Part shown: positions 1-12,158 of the stretch, piece after piece
Numbering within the stretch: the stretch's first letter is position 1
Layout: every line of letters starts with the position of its first letter
NCBI GenBank assembly: GCA_947652605.1
Contig: OX393577.1
Coordinates: forward strand, 53,778,108-53,842,107
Reading direction: 5' to 3'
Length of the DNA stretch: 64,000 bases
Source of the DNA: Elmis aenea
Lineage: Eukaryota > Arthropoda > Insecta > Coleoptera > Elmidae
The notes under the pieces: model-generated
Seen by the model: the letters and a program-made list of their open reading frames with translations, nothing else
The model's database searches: none
Told to the model about the DNA's origin: nothing
Translations under genes and position numbers: made by a program

Positions 1-1055
1 AAGATGGTTACAATATTATTAAGGAATATTTTATTTAAAAATGACAACTAACATAAAATATTTAATACATTTCTTGATTTTTGTGTTTTGTAATGATTTC
101 TGTTATTCTAGATTGTAACTTTTTATTCAACAATAATTTAGATTCAACTGTTTTTTTTTTTTCGATTTGTCACATTTTTCAGCCTTCAGACGTTCAATGT
201 TCTAAATTACCTAAAATGGCGTATACAAAACTATAAATTCTATTGATGTTCTCCCAAACTACCGGTCACATTTCCCCTGTCTTATTTTTCTCTGGTGTTA
301 TTTAGGAATTTCCACTTGAGTAACTGACGGATTGAAAGAGTTTTCGAGTTGAAAACTTTCCGCTTTTGACGTGGCTGCTCGCCAAAATATGCTACTAGGC
401 TTTATGTAGCGGTCCCTTTGTTAAATCACCCAAATCTCTTGATTTTAACGATTTTGTTTGGCAAATATATGCAATGGGATACTGGAAAACTCAACTTTTG
501 TTGTCTCCGTATAAAGAAACGCAATTTACCGAATTATTTGTATAACTTTTTTATTTCTCTGTTGCGGAAAACGATGCTTTTGTTTTGCTGTTAACAAATG
601 AGGCTTAGAAAGCGAGAAAGTTAATCATCCAGAGTACGGATGTCTTCATTCTCAATGATTTTTTGCTATCGAAAGCAAGTTGAAAACGCGTTAGGAAAAC
701 AATACGTCTGAAACACTTACAAACACATATAAAAGCCACGACTTCCAATAAATTAAATTCATGCACAACATAATAAAAAGGACAACTATACAAGCATGTT
801 GTAAGTACACTTTTGTCTATACTTGCCTCGCACTGCTTAATTTTGATCATAAATGAGTTTCGTATCTACTTCCAGCATAACAAATATTGGCTTCGTTTTT
901 CAGAAATGCGCCAGTGATGTGTGCTGTCTGGCGCTATTTTTAATCATACGAATCATAAAGTAGATCTAAAAGTTTTAATGGACAGGAAAAAAAACACATT
1001 TCACTATTCCAAAATCAACTTGCGCGTTTAATACGTTTCATGGCTAACTTAGAAT
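1..1055. other. AT-rich non-coding DNA, nothing recognised
   Basis: I see no gene, repeat end or RNA here. Open frames are short and have no recognisable domain or splice signal around them. It is probably intron or intergenic sequence. Confidence 0.5.
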
Positions 1056-1059
1056 AATA

Positions 1060-1514
1060 TCGGTAAAATAAGGTTTTTCTTGAGTTCCTGAGTTATTTAT
1101 AAAAACAGATATAACATATGATATATCGTTAGAAAGAGGAAAGAGAAGCACAACGAATTATTTCAAATCCAACTTGACGGCCCATAAGAAAAAATGAAAT
1201 TAGGGGTAATATCTCAAAAATAAAAGTGCTAAAAAAATCTAAGATAAGAGTTACATTCTACATAAAAAAAAGTACTTTTAGAAGGTTCAAATAAAATTGT
1301 TTTAACGATTAAGACAAAAAAGTTATGAGAGAAAACAGAAATTCGACATTTTCATATTTTTTGCTATAACATCTAAAGTATGTGGAATTTTGTAGTTTTA
1401 AAAATTGATTGTGGCTCCACTCATACTAAGGAATTCTTCTAACTTAAACAAACTTGTATATCCTTTAATAATAGAGATCTCTATGCTGGAAATGTAATCT
1501 AGAACACCCTGTAT
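1060..1514. repeat. Half foldback repeat, right end CACCCTGTA
   Basis: The stretch ends in GAACACCCTGTA, the right terminus shared by the foldback elements of this window, and just before it has GAGATCTCTATGC, a form of their common inner motif. No matching left end was seen. The part around 1165-1290 recurs in the same orientation at about 63780-64000: both carry GACGGCCCATAAG followed by TAGGGGTAATATCTC. It is a truncated dispersed copy with no coding capacity seen. Confidence 0.65.
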
Positions 1515-1532
1515 ATTATATTATATAATAAA

Positions 1533-2473
1533 TACCGGGTGATTCAGTTTGACTGTCGCACCCCTATAACGTTTTAATTATTGAGAATAACCCCAAAAAA
1601 TCTTATATTTTTGGAAACGGCGACAAATTCTGTATTAAATGATGTGCATATGTTATCTCTAAGATGACATATGTCAAATCCGCGATAGGCAACTGTTTTG
1701 TTTTTTTTAAATTACATAGTGTACATTTTTTGGCTGATTCATATTTCGGATAGAGAATTTAATTCTGAATCCGACCATGTATTAAAAAAGTATTCATACA
1801 TAAGAAAATTTTCGAGAAAAATCAGTTCAAAGTTTAATCAAATTATAGCAAGCAGTCTATTTAACATAACAAAAAACGATCAAATCTTAAAAATTATACT
1901 ATAATTATCAATGGAAATGTAATAAAAATTAATTTTTAATAAAAATAAAAACAACTAATAAACGTCGACATAAAAAAATTAGACTTCCAAACACAGTTTT
2001 CCTCTATGTGTAACTGCTTGTTTTTAGAGTCAAATTTTTTATGTCAACGTTTATTATTTGTTTTTATTTTTATTAACAATAAATTTTTATTACATTTTCA
2101 TTGATAGTTATAGTATAATTTTTAAGATTTGATCGTTTTTTGTTATGTTAAATAGACTGCTTGCTATAATTTGAATAGACGTTGAACAGATTTTTCTCGA
2201 TTTTTTTTTATGTATGAATACTTTTTTAATACACGGTCGGATTCAGCATTAAATTCTCTATCCGAATCAACCAAAAAATGTACTTATACTATGTAATTTA
2301 AAAAAAAAAACAGTTGCCTATCGCAGATTTGACATACGTCATCGTAGAGATAACATATGCACATCATTTAATACAGAATTTGTCGCCGTTTCCAAAAATA
2401 TAAGATTTGTTGGGGTTATTCTCAATAATTAAAAAGTTATAGGGGTGCGACAGTCAAACTGAATCACCCGGTA
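1533..2473. mobile_element. Foldback element with ~430-bp arms (CCGGGTG ends)
   Basis: The left end reads TACCGGGTGATTCAGTTTG and the right end is its reverse complement, so the whole unit is one giant hairpin. The arms pair at long range; for example the block at 1560-1700 (CACCCCTATAAC) is mirrored at 2330-2455. The axis is near 1975-2040. TA flanks both ends, as for Tc1/mariner-type insertion. I see no transposase remnant, so it was presumably mobilised in trans. Diverged relatives lie at 23191-23374, 26193-26316 and 28118-28193. Confidence 0.85.
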
Positions 2474-2649
2474 TATAAGGCGTTTCATTTAAAAAATTGA
2501 CATATTCGTGTTTGACTAAATAGACCGGGCATAAGAAACAACCTGTGTATTATTTTATAATTTTAACTAGTCAAAAATCATTATTATACTATTTAGGTAT
2601 TATCCTACAAAGTTTTTTTAAGAGAATTCAGTCTAAAAATTATAAAATA

Positions 2650-2839
2650 TACTGGGTGTTTTATTTAAAAACACAAAGTGACGTATCTGTGCGCAAAAAC
2701 AAAACATGATGTACATTTAAAAATAATTTAAGGTTATGTAGTAAAAGACCACAAACAACTTTTGTTTCAGACTTTGTTTTGTAAAGTTGTCAAAAGACGA
2801 GATATTGATCCGTTACGTTACTTTTTGTACACACTGTAT
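2650..2839. repeat. Partial arm of the 58593/60723 foldback family
   Basis: This segment resembles, in reverse complement, the start of the copy at 58593. Shared pieces include GCGCAAAAACAAAACA and GGTTATGTAGTAAAAGA. It begins ACTGGGTGTTTTA and ends near CACACTGTATA. It is a solo arm without its partner. Confidence 0.55.
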
Positions 2840-2879
2840 AATTCAATTAGAAAACAAATGATATGTCATTTATAAACAA

Positions 2880-3505
2880 AATCACACCCCGGTTTAATGG
2901 ACTTCTCTATTTCATCAGAAAACGATCTTTTTATTGTGCCTTCGGCCAGGAATGCACCGCTTGCTTGACCTCGTCGTAACTTCCAAATCTTCGTTAAGGG
3001 GTTCAAACATATGACAATTAAAAGAAGCAAGATCAGGGTTGTTTTGGGGATGTTGTAGATCTGAAATCAAGAGTTTCAAGGGTCGTCTGAGGGCGACCGT
3101 TATCATGAAGGAGAAAAACGCCTTCATACAAAACTCCTTTGCGACAGCTCCGTATTGCTGGCTTTAGCTTCCCCTCTAAAATTGCACTCTTTCGGGCACT
3201 ATTCACTGTTTCGCCCTTAATTTATTAGTGCTTCAAAACTGATCCATTCGTATCGCAGAAGAAAGTGAACAGGACCTTTCCGACGGAGGGTTGTTACTTG
3301 AATTTATTTTTGACTGGAGAAGATGTGTGTCATCATTTTGAAGACTGTCTCTAGCTTTCGAACAGAGTGATTCAGCCAGCTTTCGTCTCTGTAAAGGACG
3401 CTTTGGGAGGACATTTTGGGAGGACATTTTGGCTGGTCAAACAAGCGATTCGTTTCGGACTGAAGACATAACTCAAAAGATTTTTTTCTGGTGGAATAAA
3501 CCACT
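2880..3505 (-). pseudogene. Degenerate mariner transposase
   Basis: Read on the minus strand in shifting frames, this shows mariner-type transposase landmarks. LLHDNGRPQTT (about 3082-3125) sits where the family has its second catalytic Asp in HDNARPH. KGETVNSA upstream matches the G-Q-T-V-N-S block, and EVKQAVHSW (2947-2974) matches the C-terminal helix. Several stops and at least two frame changes break it, and it is shorter than the roughly 345 residues of intact mariners. No terminal repeats were paired to it. It is a dead fossil of a DDE enzyme that would have cut and rejoined the ends of its own element. Confidence 0.8.
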
Positions 3506-3764
3506 GTGTGAGAAGTATATTGAAAAGAAAGATGATTATGTAGAAAAGTGATTTATAATTTGTATCGCTAAATTAATTACATATCTCAAAATATTCAATT
3601 TGCTATTACTTTTTGAAACAAGCTCGTAGATCGTGTAATTAAGGCATATTGCCTTAGATTATATATTATTTCAATCACTGATAAGTTTTTTTTGATTTGT
3701 TGAAAGCAAAATCACTTTTTTTAGAGGAAATATATTATCTTGGGCTTGTGATTTTATTTTACTA

Positions 3765-4685
3765 CCGGTAAACCGGGGCTACTTAAACACCCCGGGGTAA
3801 CTTGGTGACCTAGGTTATTGTTTATTATTTTACTTGTTAACATTTTACTTTGTTTTTTATTTTCGGTTTTGGCATGTTCTTATCGTTTGTGACAGGTAAC
3901 TTTTGAATAAAAATGGTGCGCAATTACGAAAGAACTCCCGGTACCAAACCTTATCGTAATTTTAAAGTCGAGGATCTGGAAAATGCCATACAAGCCGTTC
4001 AAACTGGAATGTCAAAAAAACTGGCAGCAAAAACCTATAAAGTGCCTCGGTCAACATTAGCTAGGAAGGTTCTTGGAAAGAATTTGAGATCTGTTGGTCA
4101 TCCAAGAGTTTTTTCGAGCGAAGAGGAGGCCACCATAGCGGAGACACTTGTCGCCAATTGGGGTTTACCCCTAACTTGACTGGATATAAGGACAGTTATT
4201 TCAAAATATCTTGAAAAACAGGGAAAAACTGTTAGTATTTTCAAAGACTACATCCCTGGAGAGGATTTTCTTAATTTGTTAATCCAAAGAAACAACCTGT
4301 CCCTACGTTTTGCTTCTAACATCAAGAGATCCAGAGCTTCCGTTGACCGTATAGACATTTTAAATTTTTTCAACAACATTAATGATGCTTTAAGAGAGGT
4401 GTATAATTTTAACATATAACTACGATGAAAATGCATTTATATTGTTGGTTTTATTAAATTTTTCGAGTGTGACCAAGTAGCCCCCGGGTTGGGGCTACTT
4501 GGTCAACACATTTTTAATTTTTTTTTTTCAAAAACTGTATTCAAATTAGAGCCTCTGGATTATTTAGGTGTTGTATATTGCTATTGTCGGTAAAATCAAA
4601 TTTATTTGAAATCCAAATATCGATTAGTTTCAGAATTACCTTTAAAAAAGTGATAAAATGGTGTCCAAGTAGCCCCCGATTACGG
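3765..4685 (+). mobile_element. Non-autonomous pogo/Tigger-like DNA transposon
   Basis: Terminal repeats of about 27 bp bound the unit: left CCGGTAAACCGGGGCTACTT (3765 on), right the inverse of CCGTAATCGGGGGCTACTTG (ending 4685). TA at 3763-3764 and 4686-4687 is the target duplication. A subterminal palindrome at about 4472-4503 repeats the GACCAAGTAGCC motif of the ends. Inside is only the N-terminal DNA-binding part of a pogo-type transposase; the DDE catalytic domain is gone. Confidence 0.88.
3913..4419 (+). pseudogene. pogo-like transposase N-terminus, psq + CENP-B HTH, one stop
   Basis: The frame opens MVRNYERTPGTKPYRNF and shows a psq-type helix-turn-helix at residues ~16-58 (ENAIQAVQTGMSKKLAAKTY, then VPRSTLARKV), typical of pogo/Tigger transposases and their domesticated relatives. 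A TGA at 4177-4179 follows GLPLT, where the family usually has Ser; one base change from TCA would explain it. The same frame then continues LDIRTVISKYLEK...GKTV and IKRSRASVD, the CENP-B-type second HTH, to a TAA at 4417-4419. The catalytic domain is absent. It sits inside its own terminal repeats, so I read it as transposon debris, not a host gene. Confidence 0.85.
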
Positions 4686-4689
4686 TAGT

Positions 4690-5640
4690 TACCAAACTTT
4701 GTTGTTTGGTAACATCACGGGACAAACTGACTAAACAAAATCGCGAGCGCGAAGCTTAGGGGATTTTGTATTTCAATTTTTCCACGCATGATACACGCTA
4801 GGAACAAACAAAATATTTTATTTTAAAAATCGTACATTTTTATTGGAATTTATAGTTGCCATGACCATCTGTAGATGACAAAACGAAAGTTGTAATTTTC
4901 CTAGAGATTGTTGCCGCTAGAATAAAGCTTTCATTGACTAAAATATAAAAATCATAGTAACTCTATTGTTTAAATTTAAATGAGAGAAATAGTTCTAGTA
5001 ATATATTTTCACATTAAGAAACTTAACCTAGACAAAAATTCAAATTTTGTAAAGAATCTTTATCATCCCTTTTTGAGGTAAATCTGTAGTGTAGGATACG
5101 AAGTGGAAATCCCATATCTTATAATTTGTCTGTATTATATAGGTAATGCATGTTTTCATAAAGCAGAAGATATTTGTTTTGTATTACTTGCCGCACCTTG
5201 CTCGACTTAAAATTTATGTTGGCTGATGGTATCACGCCTACCCTAGTATAAAAACTTGTCAGCATTGCTGTTATCTTCTAAACGAAGCAAAGCATTTGCT
5301 CCATAAATAAGCTCTTTTGTTTATGAAACATGAATACTGGTATGTACGTAAAACAAAGCATGTAACATCTCCAAATGTTCAGTTTTAAAAAGCTCTGCTT
5401 TATTGTAACCCTTTAGTTTTTCATGTTGAATACAAAAAAGTGCAAGGCGTTGTAGCGTTGTAATTCACACTTCCCATTTTGCTGTAACGTGTGCTATTTT
5501 ATGTGAAGTACGAAATAAATAAGTATTATAATGCGCACCTATTTTAATTATTTAGGAGCAAATTAATACACATATACCGACTTTTTTGTCATTGGATATC
5601 TTGTCTTAAACCATAACCAATAAAAATTGCTTTAGGTATA
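4690..5640. other. Non-coding, no feature recognised
   Basis: AT-rich unique-looking sequence. I found no repeat terminus, coding similarity or RNA. Confidence 0.45.
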
Positions 5641-5641
5641 A

Positions 5642-6960
5642 TACAGGGTGATTGAAATTCGAGTTTAAGCATGGCGATCTCGCTTATTATAATAGCTAGA
5701 GTATAGCTTTAAATTCGGCAAAGTTGCTAAATTTTGTGCTTATTGATAATTCAAAGAGAAATTGGATATATCTTAAACGGTATCCGAGAAAATTAGGAAA
5801 AACTGGAAAATACGATCTTTGGAAATCGTCTATAACTCCTTTGAAGTATGAAATATTTTAAATCTGTAAAAACATTGCTCAAGCAACTTTTTAAGCTGAA
5901 TCGGATGGGGGTCACAAAATTGTCCTAGATCGATTCGTTTTTGTTTTATGACAACCAACTTTATTTTTTCTTATGGGCGCGATTTTTGCTATTTACATAA
6001 TCAAATAGCATTTATTTTTCGGAATTCATTGATGTATCATACATGGTATTTTACTTTATTATTCATCACCAAATTAAAAAAAAAAAAATGTTTTAAACAA
6101 CCATTATAAATCAGGCAGGCCGGTCGTTGTAGTTTATGTTGTTTCCATGACAACCAATCAGGTCTATTACTTGTCACATTAATAAATTCGTAAAAATAAA
6201 CTTTAATAATGAAGAAAAACGCGATGAGGCGAATTTTATACACCATTCTTTTAAGTTTTGTTATACGCCATCACATACTTTATACAAATTTACTTAAATT
6301 CTGTTTAATGTAGGGTTTTTCCGAATATGTTTGTAATAAAAATGATTTTTTTTTATTGTCATCTGAAACTTTTCTGCCATATTTTTGGCAAAAGCCCCAT
6401 ATTTTCTTAAGTTACTGTCCAACGTACAAAAATATGTGTGCGAGGGTTGTCTTGTTTCTAGATATGTTTCTGCATATCGTTAGCTTGACAATAATTACTA
6501 TTCAATGAATAAAATATTCGCAGCATATCGCGTTCTTCTTCATTATTAAAGTTCATTTTTACGAATTTATTAATGTGACAATTAATAGACTTTCAAATCT
6601 TTTAGTTTGTTGATTGGTTGTCATGGAAGCGACATAAACTACAACGACCGGTCTACCTGGTTATCATAAAACAAAAACGATTCAATCTAGGAAAATTTTG
6701 TGACCCCCATCCGATTCGGCTTAGAAATGTTTTTACAGATTTAAAATATTTCATATTTCAAAGGAGTTATAGGCGATTTCCAAAAATCGTATTTTCCGGT
6801 TTTTCCCAATTTTCTCGAATACCGTTTAAGATATAACCAATTTTTCTTTGGATTATCAATAAGCACAAAATTTTGCAACTTTGCCGAATTTAAACCTATA
6901 CTCTAGCTATTATAATAAGCGAGATCCCCATGCTTCAACTCGAATTTTAATCACGCTGTA
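5642..6960. mobile_element. Foldback element, 1.3 kb (CAGGGTGATTG ends)
   Basis: The left end TACAGGGTGATTGAAATTCG is mirrored by the right end, which finishes CACGCTGTA. Inside each end is the common motif (GATCTCGCTTATTATAATAG near 5676 and its inverse near 6910). Arm pairing continues inward: GTGACCCCCATCCGATTCG at about 6700 mirrors 5905-5925, and the block around 6110-6170 pairs with 6610-6655. TA flanks both ends. No coding remnant is recognisable. Confidence 0.85.
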
Positions 6961-7479
6961 TATGTATATGTTTGGTTTTAATATATTTCTCAGTCAGATT
7001 GTTTAACAGTTTTATATATAAAAATAATAAAAAAATAATTTTAAGGAACGTTTCTTCTTTTTTTTAATTTTCTTATTAAAAAAAGGTTATATTTAGAATA
7101 TAGAAAGTAACATTACACATACTTTGCTGTATATCAAAAATAGCATGAAAGGCCTTCTTGTTATGATGTATGTATGATGAGAGTGTATAATTTAAATAAT
7201 AAACGTACAATAAAACGTAATCACAGTTAATTAAGGCGTACAAAGTATATCAGGACACCAAATTTACAAATATAAACGACAAAATTAAATGGAAATGGGA
7301 CGCAAATTTTCATACTAAATTGCCATAAGTTACCACGTATATCCACTGTGGCACACAATTAACTTGATTGCCTTTATGTGGGGAGCATACAGAAGACCCT
7401 TATAAAGTAGTAACCTCTCGAAGGCATAACTAAGATTCTCCAAAACAATATACAATGTGCAAAACAAAGGAGCCAGACA
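6961..7479. other. Non-coding, no feature recognised
   Basis: AT-rich sequence with no open frame, repeat end or RNA that I can support. Confidence 0.4.
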
Positions 7480-7650
7480 AATCTAATTGCTGTGCATTGC
7501 TCGACACAAAGACACGGGACAAATTTAATTGTTCCGGCACCGAGAAGACGCGGAAATTGTCGAATAACCTTGCTACGAGCTTAGTTTTATTACGAGTCCA
7601 TATGCGTTCCTGACATTAGCCGCAAATGGCCTCTCCACTTGCACTAAATT
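7480..7650. promoter_or_regulatory. Possible conserved non-coding island
   Basis: This stretch is clearly less AT-rich than its surroundings, shows no terminal repeats, no copies elsewhere in the window and no open frame. It has the look of unique regulatory DNA, such as an enhancer. That is inference from composition alone. Confidence 0.25.
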
Positions 7651-8089
7651 TGAGTAAGCTGTAAACATCATGTTATATCGTTTTCATTTGTCCAACGACA
7701 GGAAGTAATGGATTTTGATGTATTCTGCCAGGAAGCTCCAAATTTTAACTTTATTACCGAATATACGATAGCATTTCCTAGGCAGTTTGTCTTACTTAAT
7801 ATGTTCGTCAAAAGGTTCCCACCAACTCGCCACTACCCTCTCTCCAACCTCACGCTTCAAATGTAGCATAAGATGTGTGCGATTTTTGTATAGCGCCGCC
7901 GAACAGATAGATGTATGGCTAGCAAACGCAAACACAGCTCCGCGCTCATTACTCGCTTATTTCAACAATGAAACATTACTTTTTTAGACAATATTGCCAA
8001 CTTTTTCCTTAAAATTTTCAAAAAAATTGGAAAATAATCTATCTTTTAATTTAATAAACATACTCTCAATTAAAAATAAATTTTAGGGG

Positions 8090-8142
8090 TTTCACTAGGG
8101 TGTGCGGCGCACACCTAGCACCTATGGAATATACGCCACTGT
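8090..8142. repeat. Orphan hAT-like right end (CGCCACTG)
   Basis: The sequence runs GTGTGCGGCGCACACC and ends ATATACGCCACTG, similar to the right end of the short element at 58082-58276. No matching left end was found, so it is a solo terminus. Confidence 0.4.
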
Positions 8143-9088
8143 TGTTTAGATAGAGTGAAGAATCAAAAATTATTATTTATTCAGACATTAACGCTGAAAA
8201 CCGATACTTAAAAACTTCTTAATAGAAAACTGTGAATAGAGGATTTTGATATTTTATTTTTTTATGTATGTGGCATCTGATTGTATGACTTCCTTCATAC
8301 CTTTCTATCTTTATATACTAACTCCAATACTTTTATTCTTCAAGCTTTCACGGCCTTTGTCCATATTACAATCTTCGTTCTCGAGTTTGGAACCACGTCT
8401 TCTTAGGTTTCGTGTGGTTTTACCGCAGGCGATTTGGCAAATATGTCGTTGAAAAATAAATATATGGATGCAATCAAGAAGGAGAATATAAAGTTCAACT
8501 TTACAAGAAACTTTAATGGCAGTAAATCAAAAAATACTACTAACGTCAATCGATTCGATGCAGCATTTCCCTATTTGCAGCTTCAAAGAAACTCTGTGCA
8601 TAGGTACTTTTATTTGCTCATTTCAAATATACCTATAACTGGAAAACGCTATGATGCATGTATGATAAAATCAATATAACGAGTATAGCGATGAAACTAG
8701 TATAAAAAAAATTTAAGCATGGAAGCAGTTATTTGAAATATCCATGATAATACTTATGTTAAGGTTGTAAAGAATTTTCCAAGATGAACTATAGCACACT
8801 TCATGAGTAGATTCTCAAGAAGAAAAATTAAACAACTTTATTGTATTTAAAGGATGTTTGATAAACAATCAAAGTACTTTTGTGATGTTGTTTATACATA
8901 AAAAAATTAATAATGATCCCACCTCTTAGAACAAAAGCAACGTAACACAATTAAAATAATATCATCTGACCCAGTGGCGGCTCGTAAGAAATTGCATTGG
9001 TGGGCTGTAGCTATAAACGTAATTAAAATGAACAAATGAAATTTAGTTTATTTCCACAGGGATTTTCTATTCCCAGTTTTTCCACATA
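8143..9088. other. Non-coding with one orphan hAT-like end
   Basis: Mostly featureless. At about 8981 CAGTGGCGGCTCGTAAG resembles a hAT-type left terminus but has no partner before the foldback element that follows. Short frames at 8246-8679 carry no recognisable domain. Confidence 0.4.
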
Positions 9089-9090
9089 TG

Positions 9091-9855
9091 TAAGGTGTCC
9101 CATTTCGAGTAAATGCATAGGGATCTCGCTCATCTTAATAGCAACGAGGTCGGTTAAATTAGGGCAAAGTGCGAAATTAGACGCTCATCAAATATTTGGA
9201 AAAAAAAATCATAGCTGTCTTAGTTCAAAAGTTATTTAAGAAAAACTGAAAAAATTGATTTTCGTTTTTTTGCCCTATTTCCTACATTTTTTAAGATATC
9301 GACAATCTGAAAGCACTTCTCCTCAGCAACTTTTTACGCTTTATATTTTGAGATAACATAAAATTTTTAACAACGTTTCGTCTCTTCAGAAACATCATTA
9401 ACTTAATAGTTTTTATTTATTTATTTTTGTTGTAAAATATCATTTTAGATATTAAGTGTCATATATCATTGAAATCAGAAGACATAATGCTATCCGACTA
9501 TGAGATTAAATTTTTTTCTCCGTATTTAAAAAAATAAAGTTGATGAAGTTTCTGAAGAGACGAAACGTTGTTGGAAATTTTATGTTATCTCAAAATATAA
9601 AGCGTAAAAAGTTGCTGAGGAGAAGTGCTTCCAGATTGTCGATATCTTAAAAAAATGTAGGAAATAGGGTATAAAAATGAAAACCAATTTGTTCAGTTTT
9701 TCTTGAATAATTTTTGAAGTAAGACAGCTTTAAAAATTTTCTCTGCAGATTTTTGATGAGCGTCTAATTTCGCAACTTTGTTCTAATTAAACCGACCTCG
9801 TAGCTCTTAAGATAAGCGAGATCCCCATGCACACTCGAATTTGGGACACCCTGTA
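9091..9855. mobile_element. Foldback element with ~340-bp arms
   Basis: The left end TAAGGTGTCCCATTTCGAG pairs with the right end TTTGGGACACCCTGTA. The common inner motif (GGGATCTCGCTCATCTTAAT) follows about 30 bp inside each end. Long arms mirror each other, e.g. AACGTTTCGTCTCTTCAG at 9374-9391 against about 9555-9575. The loop between roughly 9415 and 9535 is AT-rich and non-coding. TA flanks are compatible with Tc1/mariner-type insertion. Confidence 0.87.
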
Positions 9856-11360
9856 TACTCCAAAAAGTTTGTTTGTGCATAGTGAAGCAGCAACTAACGA
9901 TGCCGTCTCGATGCTGTATTAGAAGAACAATGTCGCAATATTATTTTTAATTTTGAATTTTAAACATTTTAAATGCCTTTTTGAATTTGAACTAATTCGC
10001 TTACAATCTTACACTGTATAATCAGAATAAATAAATAATTACAATAAATGCTTACCATCACAAAAATAAGATTTATTCATTATTCTCACAATAAATGATT
10101 AATTACAACAATGCTTACTATTACAAAAATACGTTTACGTAATTATTATCGCAAATAAATATAGACATTTCTAGCTGTTTCGCTGTTTGCAAAAGCTTCT
10201 ATGGGGTGAGGATTTGTGAATATGCATGCTTTCCTTTCCATTAACTTTACCGTTTTTATAATAGGGATCATTTCCTTGTTTCGCAATTTACATATTATCA
10301 CACGATGAAATCAATTCGTGACGAGCAAACGTCAAAAATTCATTTGAGAAAGTGCATGAAGCTCTACCGTTAAATTAAATTTTTTTATTCAACATCAGAT
10401 ATAAACTCCTCCGCGAAAATTATCGCATGTTTGTTACTTATCTTATTTTTTTTTATACAATGTAAAATATAACCGGTTTTTTGGTAAAGTATAACGAAGT
10501 AACCTCTAAACTCGTATCGTTTGATATTATTTTCAGTTCTTTAGAAGTGGGTTTTTAACTTGATATTAAAGTTGGTCGTTCAATGATGACCATTGAAAGT
10601 TATTACGTCGATAGCCAATTCGATAAAATCCAGCAAGATTATCGTAAGGATAGATTTAAAAAGCTATGAAGATTGTCCTCTGCAATACCTTAACTATGTT
10701 AACCACCCCAGATGTTTATTTTTTATGTACACATAAGATCAAGTAGAATATAAAACAGATATCCGAAGAACTTCTAATTTTATTCGCTTTTTACGGCTTT
10801 TTTTATCAGTTTTAGTTTGTAATCATTTTATACATGTCATGTCACGGCGTATCATAACTGGAAGGTTTACGAGGGTCACCGACGAAGAATATTTAACACG
10901 TACTTTCCATAAAAGTCGTATTACCACTTGGAGAACGGTACACATAACGACGGGTGAGCAAATTGTTGGCCGAGAATACGTTGTTAGTGATCATCAGTGT
11001 CCACACTAACTTGTTGGGTCGCGTTGGGAAAATGTGCTCGGCCAAACAGCGACAAATACAAATTTATTTTAGGAAAACATATCATGTCAAATACGACAAA
11101 TTTTTTGACAAATATTTATAGAGGGTGATAAATAATTATCCACCGCGTTAGAAGAGTAACTTTATTATCACAAGCTTTGGATTGTCAGTTAGTTAAATCA
11201 GCAAAGTTGGTTATAATTACAAAATACATTTCAAGGTCATTAAAAAATTAACCAGTGTTGTAAATTTACTTAAAAAAAAACACTGAAAATTACAAAACCC
11301 TTTAACACATAAGTATTCTAACGAACCAACCGATATATCTATTTGCACTGTTATAAAAGA
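9856..11360. other. Non-coding with a short two-copy duplication
   Basis: No gene recognised. An imperfect direct duplication of about 50-60 bp lies at 10033-10075 and 10095-10135; both copies contain ACAA(T)AATGCTTAC and TTACAAAAATA-like segments. The rest, including a less AT-rich patch at 10840-11060, shows no repeat end or frame of note. Confidence 0.4.
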
Positions 11361-11361
11361 G

Positions 11362-11605
11362 TACAGGGTGGTCCAAATTTGATGGAATTGCATGGGTATC
11401 TCGGTTAATATTTAAGATAGAGAAACGGTTAAATTACCAAAAATGTGTTTTTTGAGACAAACTCAGAACCGTTTTCAAAAATATTCTATCACATGCGGTT
11501 TGCGAGTTATTGAATAAAAAGTGTTTTTTTGTCATATTAATAATGTGTTTCTTAAATATTAACAGAGATACCCATGCAATCCCATCGAAGTTGGCCCACC
11601 CTGTA
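11362..11605. mobile_element. Short foldback MITE (244 bp)
   Basis: The ends are TACAGGGTGGTCCAAATTTG and the inverse GTTGGCCCACCCTGTA. The inner motif GGGTATCTCGGTTAATATTT appears at both sides. This is a short internally deleted relative of the family at 46507-47328. Confidence 0.85.
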
Positions 11606-11609
11606 CTCT

Positions 11610-11688
11610 TTTACATGTACATATACATTACCCAAGCCCGAGTGTCCTAAGCTTTTGGTCCATATGGCCCTCTTTAATAATTATATGA
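11610..11688. repeat. Dispersed repeat fragment, copy of ~39540
   Basis: Contains GTCCTAAGCTTTTGGTCCAT, close to GTCCTAAGATTTTTGGTCCA near 39552. The origin is unknown; it is sandwiched between two foldback units. Confidence 0.4.
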
Positions 11689-11689
11689 A

Positions 11690-12158
11690 CAGGGTGGTCC
11701 AAATTCGATGGGATGGCTTAATATTCTAGATAGAGAAACGGTTAAATTACCAAAAATGTGCAGTTTTTGAAGCAAACTCAAAATTGTTTTCGAAAAAATT
11801 ATTTCCGGTTATTGAGTTATCAGAAAAAAGTGTTTTTTTGTCATATTAATGTGTTATATTCCCGTTATTGTTGTAATTATCGAAAAAATGTGTTAAGATT
11901 ATTTTTTATTATGTAGAATTCGATTATGCTAAACAAAAATTACCCTCGCCGTTAAAATCTTATGACGCAAACTTTCCTTTTTTTAAATAAAAGCTATAGT
12001 TGGCTATAACTTATTTAAATTCCTTAAATTTATGTCATTCCAAATATATAAGGGTTGATGAAGTTATTTTCAATAATACCTAAGTTATGAAGGTTTTTAG
12101 TTTATTTTTTAAAGAAAATTATAGTAGGCTGTGAAAACAAAAACCAAACTAGGTGTAA
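11690..12158. mobile_element. Left half of the 46507-type foldback element
   Basis: It starts AACAGGGTGGTCCAAATTCG and matches the left arm of 46507-47328 through GAGAAACGGTTAAATTACC and GTAGGCTGTGAAAACAAAAA. It stops abruptly at about 12158 after GGTGTAAAA, where the dispersed repeat beginning CTCAGATTTCC takes over. The right arm is missing, so this is a truncated copy joined to another repeat. Confidence 0.75.

Noticed and set aside
3913..4179. Host psq-domain transcription factor
   Set aside because: It lies between pogo-type terminal repeats with a TA duplication, and the same frame continues into the second transposase HTH after one stop.
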